Shown piece by piece: positions 8,515-16,656 of a stretch of DNA of 64,000 nt. The position numbers and the translations under genes were made by a program. The stretch is from the NCBI GenBank assembly GCA_963742795.1, contig CAVUNL010000015.1, positions 62,001 through 126,000 of the forward strand. The letters are read 5' to 3'. How positions within the stretch are numbered: the stretch's first letter is position 1; the number at the start of each line of letters is the position of its first letter. This DNA comes from Palsa-504 sp963742795 (GTDB lineage Bacteria > Actinomycetota > Actinomycetes > Streptosporangiales > Streptosporangiaceae). The notes below the pieces were generated by a model. It searched no databases and was not told where the DNA came from. It was given only the letters and a program-made list of their open reading frames with translations.

Positions 8515-9909
8515 CTAGTCGCGTCGGCTCAGTTGCGCCGCCTGGGCCCAGCCGTCCATGTCAGCTGGTTTGGGCCCCCTAGGCCGATCCGGCCACGTGA
8601 ACTGGCCAGCGAGGGCCGGGTTATTCAGCAACTGGCCGCCTACCGGCACGCCCAGCTGCAGGACCAGCCAGATCCGTTCCGGGTCGCCTAGCAGGTGCGG
8701 CTCGGCCAGCGGATCGCCGTCGACGACGATCAGGTCGGCGAGCTTGCCTTCGGCGACGGTCCCGATGTGCTCGTCCAGGCCCAGCGCTTCGGCCGCGGTC
8801 CTGGTCGCGGCGACCAGGGCCTGCATGGATGTCAGGCCGTGATAGATCATGCGCTGGACCTCCAGGCCTACGGCCAGGCTGGTGTCGCTGCCGAGCGCGA
8901 TCTTGACCCCGGCGCTGCGGGCGGCCCGCATGCTGGCCGCCCCCTCGCTCAGGTTGCGCTGGGCCAGTTCGACCAGCACCGGCGGCATGTCCGGCTGGGC
9001 CGGCGCGTCGGTGGGGTCGATGACCTCCTCGCCCAGGCCCGACATCCAGTAGTAGCCGGACAGCGTGGGCACCAGCACCTGGCCCGCGGCGGCCATGGCG
9101 TCCAGCAGATCCGGCCGCTGGTTCAGGTACATGCCGTGCTCGATCGTGTCGACGCCGTGCCTGATGGCCGCCGCGCAGCCGTCCAAGCCCTCGGCGTGGG
9201 CGGAGACGCGGTAGCCCAGCCGGTGCGCCTCGTCGGTGACGGCGGCCAGTTCCGGATCGGTGAACTGGAGCGGATCGGGATCCTCGAGCTCGTTGGACCG
9301 GGCGCCGGTGGTCATCACCTTGACGAAGTCCGCGCCCCACCGGATCTGCTCCCGGACCGCCCGCCGCACGTCGTCTTCGCCGTCGGCCTCGCGGTACATG
9401 TCACCGTAGAAGCGCCCGCCCGGCGCGGTGGCGGAGATGATCTTGCCGCAGGTCAGCAGGCGGGGGCCGCGGAACGCGCCGTAACGCATGGCCTGCCGGG
9501 CCTGTTGCGGCAGCAGTCCCTGGGAGCCGGTCACGCGGATGGTGGTCACCCCGAAGCGCAGGTAGTCGCGGAGTTCGGCCTGCATGAAATGCGCGACAAC
9601 GCCGGGGAGCGCTTCCTCGGCACCCTTGGCGGGGTGCGGGACGGACCCCGAGGCGTGGGTGTGAGCATCGGTCAGGCCCGGCATCAGGACCCGCTGGCCC
9701 AGGTCCAGCGGGCGGGCGCCGTCGGGGCACGGCTCCGCGGCGTCGGCGACCCGGCGGATGATCCCGTCTTCGACCAGGACCGCCGCGTTCTCGCGCAACG
9801 CTGCCCCGGTTCCGTCGAACAAGCGTGCCCCCGTCAGCCAGAGCCGCCCCTGACCCGCGGGGGGCGCCGCGATCAAGCGCCGGGAACCTGTGCGCCACGT
9901 GCCTGCCAC
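8515..9909 (-). CDS. Amidohydrolase family protein (metal-dependent, imidazolonepropionase/prolidase-like)
   Basis: 464 residues, GTG start. The metal-site pattern of the amidohydrolase superfamily is complete: DAHTHASG (His83, His85), DFVKVMTTGA (Lys197, the probable carbamylated lysine), VSAHAEG (His238), TIEHGMYL (His258) and LGSDTSLAV (Asp342). This fits a two-metal or one-metal hydrolase of cyclic amides, peptides or xenobiotic amides. The N-terminal LWLTGARLFDGTGAAL strand and the C-terminal LADLIVVDGDPLAEP complete the small beta domain. No signal peptide. The substrate cannot be read from sequence. Probably transcribed alone, convergent with the VIT-family gene. Confidence 0.88.
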   Translation of the reverse strand: MAGTWRTGSRRLIAAPPAGQGRLWLTGARLFDGTGAALRENAAVLVEDGIIRRVADAAEPCPDGARPLDLGQRVLMPGLTDAHTHASGSVPHPAKGAEEALPGVVAHFMQAELRDYLRFGVTTIRVTGSQGLLPQQARQAMRYGAFRGPRLLTCGKIISATAPGGRFYGDMYREADGEDDVRRAVREQIRWGADFVKVMTTGARSNELEDPDPLQFTDPELAAVTDEAHRLGYRVSAHAEGLDGCAAAIRHGVDTIEHGMYLNQRPDLLDAMAAAGQVLVPTLSGYYWMSGLGEEVIDPTDAPAQPDMPPVLVELAQRNLSEGAASMRAARSAGVKIALGSDTSLAVGLEVQRMIYHGLTSMQALVAATRTAAEALGLDEHIGTVAEGKLADLIVVDGDPLAEPHLLGDPERIWLVLQLGVPVGGQLLNNPALAGQFTWPDRPRGPKPADMDGWAQAAQLSRRD

Positions 9910-10105
9910 CTTCCTGCCCTGCTGCTGCCTTGCTGCGATGGGTGCGCCATGATCTTCTCATGGTGCGTGCGGGGCACCGCCTCATGGTTTTCCCACCGTG
10001 GGTACCGGTTTTCTTGACAATGCTTACGGGTTTCCCTCTGTGCGCTCATCGGTTTCCCGTACGGGCCTTAGTTGCTTCCCGCATTGCTGTGTAAGCATCG
10101 GTCGC

Positions 10106-11713
10106 GTGGCTGGTTATCACGTTCCCCGGCAGCTAACCGCTCTCATATGCGCGGGCCTGGCCGCCTGCGGGGTGCTCGCGGGTTGCTCAGGACCGTCCTC
10201 GCGCCCGGCCCCGTCCTCGTCCCCGGGGGCGGTTGAGGAGGTCAGCGGCGGGCCGTCGGGCTCGTACATCGTGCCGGCCGGTATCCACAAGATCAAGCAC
10301 GTCATCGTCGTGATGCAGGAGAACCGGTCGTTCGATACCTACTTCGGGACCTATCCGGGGGCGGACGGGATCCCGATGAAGGACGGCACGCCGACCGTGT
10401 GTGTCCCGAACCCAGAGAAGGGGGCTGGGGAGGCGGGTGGGAGCTGCACACGGCCCTATCACGACATCGCCGACGTGAACGGGGGCGGCCCGCACGGTAA
10501 GGCGAACGCCGTCGCGGACGTGGACGGCGGCACGATGGACGGGTTCATCGCCCAGCGCGACCAGGCCAAGCCGAGCTGCACCAATCCGGATGATCCGGCG
10601 TGCAGTTCCGGCGGCCAACCGGACGTGATGGGTTACCACACGGGGGCCGAGATCCCCAACTACTGGACCTACGCCCAGGACTTCGTGCTCGACGACCACA
10701 TGTTTGAGCCGGTCAAGTCATGGTCGCTGCCCGATCATCTGTACCTGGTCTCCGGCTGGTCGGCCAAGTGCAAGGACGCCTCGCCGATGAGCTGCGTCAA
10801 CAACATCGTCGGGCCCTACGGAGCGGCCCAGTTCGACCGGGCTGTGGACACCGAACTGCGCACCGGGACCACCTCGATCGACCTGGCCTGGACCGACGTC
10901 ACGTGGCTGCTGTTCGTCCACCACGTGAGCTGGGCCTACTACGTCCAGACGGGTACCCAGCCCGACTGCGACGACGACTCGGCCGAGACCTGCGCCCCGG
11001 TCGCGCAGAGCGCCATGACGCCGGGGATCTGGAACCCGCTCCCGTTGTTCGGCGACGTCCGGGCTGATCACCAGCTGAACAACGTGCAGAGCCTGGGCTC
11101 CTACTTCGCGGCGGCCAAGGCGGGCACGCTGCCCTCGGTCAGCTGGATCACGCCCTCGCAGCCCGACAGCGAGCACCCTCCGGCCAGCGTGCACCAGGGC
11201 CAGGCCTACGTCACCTCGATCATCAACGCGGCCATGAAGAGCCCGGACTGGGACTCGACCGCCATCTTCTTGGCCTGGGACGACTGGGGCGGCTTCTACG
11301 ACCACGTGGTGCCGCCCGCAGTAGACCAGAACGGCTACGGGCTGCGCGTCCCCAGCTTGGTCATCTCGCCGTACGCCAAGCGCGGTTACATCGACCACCA
11401 GATCCTGTCCAGCGACGCCTACCTGAAGTTCATCGAGGACGACTTCCTCGACGGCGCACGCCTCAACCCGGCCACCGACGGCCGCGCCGACCCGCGGCCG
11501 GACGTCCGCGAGGACGAGGCGATCCTGGGCAACCTCGAGCAGGACTTCGACTTCAACCAGACGCCGCGGGCCCCGGTCCTGCTGGCCACCAACCCGCCGA
11601 CCGACTCGCCGTCCATCCCGGCCTACTTCCGCGGGAAACCGGCCTGCGTCGGCTGCACCACCGTTCCCCCGGGCGGGCCGAAGGTGACCCGTAAGAGCGC
11701 GGCCGGAACCTAG
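10106..11713 (+). CDS. Secreted alkaline phosphatase/phospholipase C-like phosphoesterase lipoprotein
   Basis: About 535 residues from the GTG at 10106. That start places a short N-terminus, a hydrophobic segment and lipobox LAGC (Cys27) directly at the front, as expected for a lipoprotein. A longer open frame from 9998 adds 36 residues with no signal character. The core is the phosphoesterase family shared by phospholipase C and AcpA acid phosphatase: VIVVMQENRSFDTYFG at the start, SWSLPDHLYLVSGWSA in the middle and AWDDWGGFYDHVVPP near the end, which hold the metal and nucleophile residues. It likely releases phosphate or polar head groups outside the membrane. Monocistronic as far as can be seen. 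Confidence 0.85.
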   Translation: MAGYHVPRQLTALICAGLAACGVLAGCSGPSSRPAPSSSPGAVEEVSGGPSGSYIVPAGIHKIKHVIVVMQENRSFDTYFGTYPGADGIPMKDGTPTVCVPNPEKGAGEAGGSCTRPYHDIADVNGGGPHGKANAVADVDGGTMDGFIAQRDQAKPSCTNPDDPACSSGGQPDVMGYHTGAEIPNYWTYAQDFVLDDHMFEPVKSWSLPDHLYLVSGWSAKCKDASPMSCVNNIVGPYGAAQFDRAVDTELRTGTTSIDLAWTDVTWLLFVHHVSWAYYVQTGTQPDCDDDSAETCAPVAQSAMTPGIWNPLPLFGDVRADHQLNNVQSLGSYFAAAKAGTLPSVSWITPSQPDSEHPPASVHQGQAYVTSIINAAMKSPDWDSTAIFLAWDDWGGFYDHVVPPAVDQNGYGLRVPSLVISPYAKRGYIDHQILSSDAYLKFIEDDFLDGARLNPATDGRADPRPDVREDEAILGNLEQDFDFNQTPRAPVLLATNPPTDSPSIPAYFRGKPACVGCTTVPPGGPKVTRKSAAGT

Positions 11714-11720
11714 GCGGCGA

Positions 11721-12296
11721 CTACGCTCGCGGCCCGTGGTCGTTGACGCCGTAACGCAGGTAGACCACACCGTTGCCGAATCGCCGCTCGTCCAGCAGCT
11801 CGAGATCGACGCGGACGTCGTCTGGGAAGAACGGATTGCCCCCACCGACGATCGCCGGCCCGGCGAACAACTGGTACTCATCGACAAGGCCGGCCCGGAT
11901 CGCCTGCGCCGCCAGGTGAGGACCGGCGACGCTGAGGGCGAGGTCGGAGCCGGCCTTCAGCTGCCGCACTGCCTCCGGGTCGAACGTACGCTCTATCCGG
12001 GTCCGCGCGCTGGCGACCTCGTTCAGCGTTGTGGAGTAGACAACCTTGTCCGCCGCCTGCCAGATCCGCGCGTACTCGAGGCTGAACGGCGGCTGGTCGG
12101 GCGCCGTGTGCGCGGTCTCCCAGAAGACCATCGTCTCGTACATTCGGCGGCCGTAGAGGTACGTGCCGATCGATCGGCTGAGCTGGTTGATGAACTCGTG
12201 TGACTCCTGCTCCGGAGCGCCCCAGCCGAAGTTGCCGCCTGGATCGCTCACGAAGCCGTCGAGTGACGTGATCATCGAGTAGATCAGCTTGCCCAT
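11721..12296 (-). CDS. Dihydrofolate reductase-fold family protein (RibD C-terminal-like)
   Basis: 191 residues from the ATG at 12296, chosen because GAGGAG lies 6 bases upstream. It opens with GKLIYSMITSLDGFVSDPGG, the typical first strand and loop of RibD-C/DHFR-like reductases, then GRRMYETMVFWE, and SVAGPHLAAQAIRAGLVDEYQLFAGPAIVGGG, which carries the nucleotide-binding Gly motif. In the family these are small NADPH-dependent reductases of often unknown substrate, usually annotated dihydrofolate reductase family. Convergent with the phosphoesterase, with 7 bp between stops. Confidence 0.88.
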   Translation of the reverse strand: MGKLIYSMITSLDGFVSDPGGNFGWGAPEQESHEFINQLSRSIGTYLYGRRMYETMVFWETAHTAPDQPPFSLEYARIWQAADKVVYSTTLNEVASARTRIERTFDPEAVRQLKAGSDLALSVAGPHLAAQAIRAGLVDEYQLFAGPAIVGGGNPFFPDDVRVDLELLDERRFGNGVVYLRYGVNDHGPRA

Positions 12297-12426
12297 GGGG
12301 ACTCCTCGTTTTCCGTTGAGGCACGAGCGACGACCGATCCGCGACCAGGCCGTCTCCGGCACGAGACTGATGCCACCGCACCTCGAGACCGACGAGGTAA
12401 CGATGCACGCCTGAAGGCGGGGGTGG

Positions 12427-12720
12427 TTACCCGGGGTGGGGTGGGGGGCTGTGGCTGCGGATGATCTTGCCGTCGGGGCTTTGGACTGGCTGGTGCCGTC
12501 GGGGTGGACGGTCAGGGTCCAGCCGAGTTCGTGCAGGACGACGTGGTGGTGCCACCAGCAATAATCTTTGAGGTTGGTGAGGCTGGTGTGGCCGCCGTCG
12601 GCGCGGTGGGTGACGTGGTGGGGTTCGCAGGACGCGGCGGGCTGGTCGCAGCCGCCTAGGTACCACAGAATGGCCTGATGGGCTCCCGCGGCGGGCGCGC
12701 AGGTCGGTGCGCGTTGATGC
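12427..12720 (-). pseudogene. C-terminal remnant of an HNH endonuclease (13E12/DUF222-type), frameshifted
   Basis: On the minus strand one frame encodes a recognisable HNH core: GCDQPAASCEPHHVTHRADG, GHTSLTNLKDYCWWHHHVV and LHELGWTLTVHPDGT. The usual last part, SPDGKIIRSH followed by a Pro-rich tail and stop at 12427, is in a different frame, so one base has been gained or lost near 12490-12520. Nothing of the large N-terminal DUF222 half is present upstream. Such HNH proteins occur in many copies in actinobacterial genomes and decay readily. Not functional as drawn. Confidence 0.7.
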
Positions 12721-12888
12721 GAGTGGGCCTACGCTCGCCGACACCTTCGCTGGCCTCGCAAATGAGGCTTGGAGCAACGCGCGGGGCCCTGGTTACGGCA
12801 TCGCATGCGGGGAGCGGGGGGTGTCCCCGTATGATTTCACGGTGTTCGGTGCCAGCATCGGGGCCAAGCCGTCCCGGAACAGCAGCCC

Positions 12889-14298
12889 GTGGTTACCCGG
12901 GATCGCCCGCTCCGGATCGCGCTGCTCTCCTATCGCAGCAAACCGCACTGCGGCGGCCAGGGTGTCTACGTCCGTCATCTGAGCCGGGAACTCGACGCGC
13001 TCGGGCATCAGGTCGAGGTGTTCTCCGGCCAGCCGTATCCCGAGCTCGACCCCGGCCCGCGGCTGACCCAGATCCCTAGCCTGGACCTGTACCGGGACCC
13101 CGACCCGTTCCGGACGCCGCACTGGGCTGAGTACCGAGACTGGGTCGACGTGCTCGAGACGGTCATGATGTGGGGCGGCGCGTTCCCTGAGCCGCTCACG
13201 TTCAGCATCAGGGCGCGGCGGGCGCTGGCCGCGCGCGCCGGGGACTTCGACGTCGTGCACGACAACCAAGGGCTCGGCTACGGGCTGCTCGGCCTCGGGC
13301 GGCTGGGCCCCGGTCGGCTGGGCCCCGGGCGGCTGGGCCCCGGGCGGCTGGGCCTCGGGCGGCTGGGCCCCGGTCGGCTGGGCCGCAGTCGGCCTGCACT
13401 GCCGCTAGTGGCCAGCATCCACCATCCGATCAGCGTGGACCGGCGTATCGACCTGGCCGCCCTGGGCCTACGCGACCGGCTGTCGCGGCGGCGCTGGTAC
13501 GGATTCGTCCGGATGCAGGCCCGGGTGGCACGCCGCCTGGCCCGGTCGGGGCCGCTGATCACCGTGTCGGCCTCGTCCCAGCGCGACATCTGCCGCGACT
13601 TCAAGGTCCCGCCGGAGCGCGTGCGGGTCATCCCCCTGGGCGTCGACACCCGGGTGTTCCGGCCGCGAGAGGCCGCGCGGGTGCCGGGCCGGATCATCGC
13701 GGTAGCCAGCGCCGACTCGGCGATGAAGGGCACTTCCACCCTGCTGCAGGCGGTGGCCAAGCTGTCCACCGACCGGGACGCGCACCTGGTCATCGTCGGA
13801 CGGCCCGCGCGCGCCACCGAGCGGCTGGCCGCCCAGTTGTCCCTGGCCGACCGGGTCACGTTCACCCACGGGCTGAACGACGAGGCGTTCTCCGCCCTGC
13901 TGGCCAGCGCGGAGATCGCCGTTGTGCCCTCGCTGTACGAGGGATTCTCGCTGCCCGCCGTCGAGCACATGGCGTCGGGCACCCCGCTGGTGGCCAGCCG
14001 GTCGGGCGCGCTGCCCGAGGTGACCGGGGACGCGGCCACCCTGGTCACGCCGGGCGACAGCGAGGAGCTCGCCGCCGTGCTGCGGCGGCTGCACGACTCC
14101 CCCGCCGAACGTGCGGCGCTGGCGGACCGGGCCGTGCGCCGGGTCGGCGAGCGGTTCGCCTGGCCAGCGGTGGCGCAGGCCACCGTGGCGCAGTACCGGG
14201 AGGCCATGCGATCCGGAGAAACACCGCGGTCGCGGGAGGCACCGGGGTCACGGGAGGCACCGGGGTCGCGGGAGGCGTGGGGGACGGGCGCGTGCTGA
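12889..14298 (+). CDS. Glycosyltransferase family 4 protein with internal GRLGP repeat tract
   Basis: 469 residues, GTG start. Two Rossmann halves of a GT-B enzyme are visible: RIALLSYRSKPHCGGQGVYV at the N-terminus with the glycine loop, and the donor-binding half with IAVASADSAMKGTSTLL and VPSLYEGFSLPAVE followed by GTPLVASRSG (the E-x7-E region). Residues about 135-168 are an in-frame tandem repeat of Gly-Arg-Leu-Gly-Pro type (15-bp units, 13291-13389), inserted after DVVHDNQGLGYG where other members have a short loop. The C-terminus also repeats EAPGSR. It probably transfers a sugar from a nucleotide donor; the acceptor is unknown. Overlaps the following methyltransferase by about 22 bases. 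Confidence 0.87.
   Translation: MVTRDRPLRIALLSYRSKPHCGGQGVYVRHLSRELDALGHQVEVFSGQPYPELDPGPRLTQIPSLDLYRDPDPFRTPHWAEYRDWVDVLETVMMWGGAFPEPLTFSIRARRALAARAGDFDVVHDNQGLGYGLLGLGRLGPGRLGPGRLGPGRLGLGRLGPGRLGRSRPALPLVASIHHPISVDRRIDLAALGLRDRLSRRRWYGFVRMQARVARRLARSGPLITVSASSQRDICRDFKVPPERVRVIPLGVDTRVFRPREAARVPGRIIAVASADSAMKGTSTLLQAVAKLSTDRDAHLVIVGRPARATERLAAQLSLADRVTFTHGLNDEAFSALLASAEIAVVPSLYEGFSLPAVEHMASGTPLVASRSGALPEVTGDAATLVTPGDSEELAAVLRRLHDSPAERAALADRAVRRVGERFAWPAVAQATVAQYREAMRSGETPRSREAPGSREAPGSREAWGTGAC
13291..13389 (+). repeat. In-frame 15-bp tandem repeat inside glycosyltransferase gene
   Basis: Six units close to CGGCTGGGCCCCGGG (variants with CTCGG or CCGGT) encode a repeated GRLGP/GRLGL pentapeptide. 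The unit length is a multiple of three, so copy-number change keeps the frame. This is typical of slippage-prone microsatellite DNA. Confidence 0.85.
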
Positions 14299-15011
14299 CC
14301 GTCGACTTCGGCCGGTTCCCGGTCCGGCCTGGGCAGCGCGTCCTGGACCTGGGTTGCGGCGGCGGGCGGCACGCGTTCGAGGTGTACCGGCGCGGCGGGA
14401 ACGTGGTCGCGTTCGACCTGGATCCCACCGAGCTCGGGCCGGTACGAGGCATGTTCGCCGCGATGCGGGAGGCGGGCGAGGCGGCCCCGCGGGCCGAAGC
14501 GACGGCGGTCTCGGGAGACGCGACCGGGATGCCGTTCGGCGATGGGGTGTTCGACCGGGTGATCGCGGCCGAGGTCCTCGAGCACGTGCTGGACGACCAG
14601 CGGGCGATCAACGAACTGGCGCGGGTGCTGCGGCCGGGCGGGCTGGCGGCGATCACGGTGCCGAGCTGGCTGCCGGAGCGGATCTGCTGGGCCCTGTCCA
14701 CCGAGTACCACGAGGTCCCCGGGGGGCACGTGCGCATCTACACAAGGGTTGAGCTGGAGGCCAAGCTGGCCCGGGCCGGGCTGCACGTCAGGTGGCACCA
14801 CTACGCACACGGCCTGCACTCCCCGTACTGGTGGCTGAAGTGCGCGGTGGGGGTGCACAACGACAAACACCCGCTGGTCAGCGCGTATCACCGGATGCTG
14901 GTCTGGGACATCATGCGCAAGCCGGCCGCCACCCGGCTGACCGAGCAAGCGCTGAACCCCGTAGTCGGGAAGAGCCTGGTGGTCTACGCGGTCAAGCAGG
15001 GGCAACCGTGA
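14277..15011 (+). CDS. Class I SAM-dependent methyltransferase
   Basis: 244 residues, GTG start inside the end of the glycosyltransferase. Motif I is VLDLGCGGGRHAFEVYRRG (SAM-binding Gly loop), followed by VVAFDLDPTEL (acidic residue for the ribose), SGDATGMPFGDGVFDRVIAAEVLEHV and LARVLRPGGLAAITVPSW, the classic small-molecule methyltransferase order. The C-terminal third (YAHGLHSPYWWLKCAVG) resembles ubiquinone/menaquinone-type and sugar methyltransferases. The next gene begins in its stop codon (GTGA), so GT4, methyltransferase and the cyclase-fold gene form a tight operon. Substrate unknown. Confidence 0.87.
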   Translation: MGDGRVLTVDFGRFPVRPGQRVLDLGCGGGRHAFEVYRRGGNVVAFDLDPTELGPVRGMFAAMREAGEAAPRAEATAVSGDATGMPFGDGVFDRVIAAEVLEHVLDDQRAINELARVLRPGGLAAITVPSWLPERICWALSTEYHEVPGGHVRIYTRVELEAKLARAGLHVRWHHYAHGLHSPYWWLKCAVGVHNDKHPLVSAYHRMLVWDIMRKPAATRLTEQALNPVVGKSLVVYAVKQGQP

Positions 15012-16099
15012 CAGTTGAGGCGACTGAGACATTCAGCGAAGCCGAGGTGCTCGCGACGGGTGAGTCGATCGCGCGGGCGCAGGAGCCGTCGGGGGCGATT
15101 GCGTGGCCGGACGGGCACGTGGACGCCTGGGACCACATCGAGTGCGCGATGGCGCTGAGCGCCTGCGGGCTGCACGGGCCGGCCCGGCAGGCCTACGCGT
15201 GGCTGCGGGACGCGCAACGGGCCGACGGGTCGTGGCCGCGGTCGAGCCTGCGCGGCCGGGTGACCGACCCGGCGGCGGAAAGCCATCATGCCGCGTACGT
15301 CGCCGTCGGGGCCTGGCACGAATACCTGGTGACCGGGGACGAGAGCCACGCGCTAACCATGTGGCCGACGGTGCGCCGGGCGGTCGAATGGGCACTCGCG
15401 CTGCGCACCCCGCGCGGCGAGGTCGCGTGGGAGCGCGACGCCAGCGGAACGGCAGGGACGTACGCGCTGTTGTCCGGCTGCTCGAGCATCCACCAGAGCC
15501 TGCGCTGCGCGGTCGCGCTGGGCAAGCTGGCCGACGAACCCCAGCCGGACTGGGAGCTCGCGGCGGACCGGCTCGCGGACCTGGTCCGCGCGCACCCGGA
15601 GGCGTTCGCGGACAAGAGCCGGTTCGCGATGGACTGGTACTACCCGGTGCTGGGCGGGGCGGTCCGCGGCGCGGCCGCGGTCGCGCGCCTGAAGGCGGGC
15701 TGGGACACGTTCGTAGCGCCCGGCCTCGGCGTACGGTGCGTCAGCGACCAGCCGTGGGTGACGGGCGCGGAGACCTGCGAGCTGGTGCTGGCCCTGGACG
15801 CGTGCGGGCTGCGCGCGCAGGCGGCCGCGATGTTCGCCACCGCCGCGCACCTGCGCCACCAGGACGGCTCGTACTGGACCGGCTGGCAGTACGCCAACCG
15901 GGCGCACTTCCCGGCCGAGCGGTCGAGCTGGACCGCGGCCGCCGTGGTCCTGGCGGCCGACGCGCTGATGGGGTGGTCGGGTGGAGCGGGGGTATTCCGG
16001 GATGCCGTGGCGCGGTGCGAGTTAGATTCCGCAGGTGGTGCGCTCGAGGATGCGGAGGGAGCCTTCAGCGCGGACTTCGGTGAAGGCGCCGGAGGATAG
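15008..16099 (+). CDS. Prenyltransferase/squalene-cyclase-like (alpha/alpha toroid) protein
   Basis: 363 residues, GTG start overlapping the previous stop. Repeated helical pairs with QxxDGSW-like turns are visible: AQRADGSWPRSSL near residue 70 and HLRHQDGSYWTGWQYANRAHFPAE near residue 290. AWDHIECAMALSACG and ETCELVLALDACG are the matching helices. This is the alpha/alpha6 barrel of prenyltransferases and squalene-hopene cyclases. The DxDD catalytic motif of hopene cyclases is not seen, so it may act on another substrate or as a carbohydrate-type barrel protein. Its 3' end overlaps the convergent methyltransferase gene by 78 bases. Confidence 0.75.
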   Translation: MTVEATETFSEAEVLATGESIARAQEPSGAIAWPDGHVDAWDHIECAMALSACGLHGPARQAYAWLRDAQRADGSWPRSSLRGRVTDPAAESHHAAYVAVGAWHEYLVTGDESHALTMWPTVRRAVEWALALRTPRGEVAWERDASGTAGTYALLSGCSSIHQSLRCAVALGKLADEPQPDWELAADRLADLVRAHPEAFADKSRFAMDWYYPVLGGAVRGAAAVARLKAGWDTFVAPGLGVRCVSDQPWVTGAETCELVLALDACGLRAQAAAMFATAAHLRHQDGSYWTGWQYANRAHFPAERSSWTAAAVVLAADALMGWSGGAGVFRDAVARCELDSAGGALEDAEGAFSADFGEGAGG

Positions 16100-16651
16100 G
16101 GCTCGCTGGTAGATCAGGTAGGGGGGGCGGCCGCCGTCGGCGGGGTCGGGGAAGACGTCGTGGATGGCCAGGGCGCCGCCGGGGGCGACCCAGGGGGCCC
16201 AGCCCTCGTAGTCGGTGACCGCGGCGGCTTCGGTGTGGCCGCCGTCGATGAAGACCAGGCCCAGCGGGGTGGCCCAGAGGCGGGCCACGTCGGCGGAGCG
16301 GCCGACGACCACGACCACGTTGTCCTCCAGGCCGGCGGCGGCCAGGGTGGCGCGCAGGCTCGGCAGGGTGTCCAGGCGCCTGGTGGCCGGGTCGACCAGG
16401 CGGGGGTCGTGGTACTCCCAGCCGGGCTGATGTTCCTCGGAGCCGCGGTGGTGGTCGACGGTGACGACTGGCTGGCCGGCGGCGAGGGCCGCGGCGGCGA
16501 GGTAGATGGTGGACTTGCCGCAGTAGGTGCCTATCTCGAGCACCGGGCCGCGGCGGGAGTACCGGGCGACGGCGTCGAACAGGGCCAGGCCTTCGGCGGC
16601 CGGCATGAACCCGGGGGCGGCTTCGGCGGCGCGCAGTAGGTCAGGGTCCAT
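16022..16651 (-). CDS. Class I SAM-dependent methyltransferase (CmcI/O-methyltransferase-like)
   Basis: 209 residues. PVLEIGTYCGKSTIYLA is motif I in the form used by the cephalosporin-hydroxylase/macrocin-O-methyltransferase group; VVTVDHHRGSEEHQPG gives the acidic second motif, and LVFIDGGHTEAAAVTDYEGW with APGGALAIHDVF gives the metal-coordinating Asp/His/Asp set typical of Mg-dependent O-methyltransferases. Convergent with, and overlapping, the cyclase-fold gene, and 5 bases downstream of the response regulator stop. Possibly works with the adjacent GT4/methyltransferase cluster on one product (inference). Confidence 0.85.
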   Translation of the reverse strand: MDPDLLRAAEAAPGFMPAAEGLALFDAVARYSRRGPVLEIGTYCGKSTIYLAAAALAAGQPVVTVDHHRGSEEHQPGWEYHDPRLVDPATRRLDTLPSLRATLAAAGLEDNVVVVVGRSADVARLWATPLGLVFIDGGHTEAAAVTDYEGWAPWVAPGGALAIHDVFPDPADGGRPPYLIYQRALSSGAFTEVRAEGSLRILERTTCGI

Positions 16652-16656
16652 CCCCG

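Noticed and set aside
10014..10042. TTGACA upstream of the phosphoesterase as a housekeeping promoter
   Set aside because: The -35 box is good (10014-10019), but at 17 bases the sequence is TCTGTG, not a credible -10.
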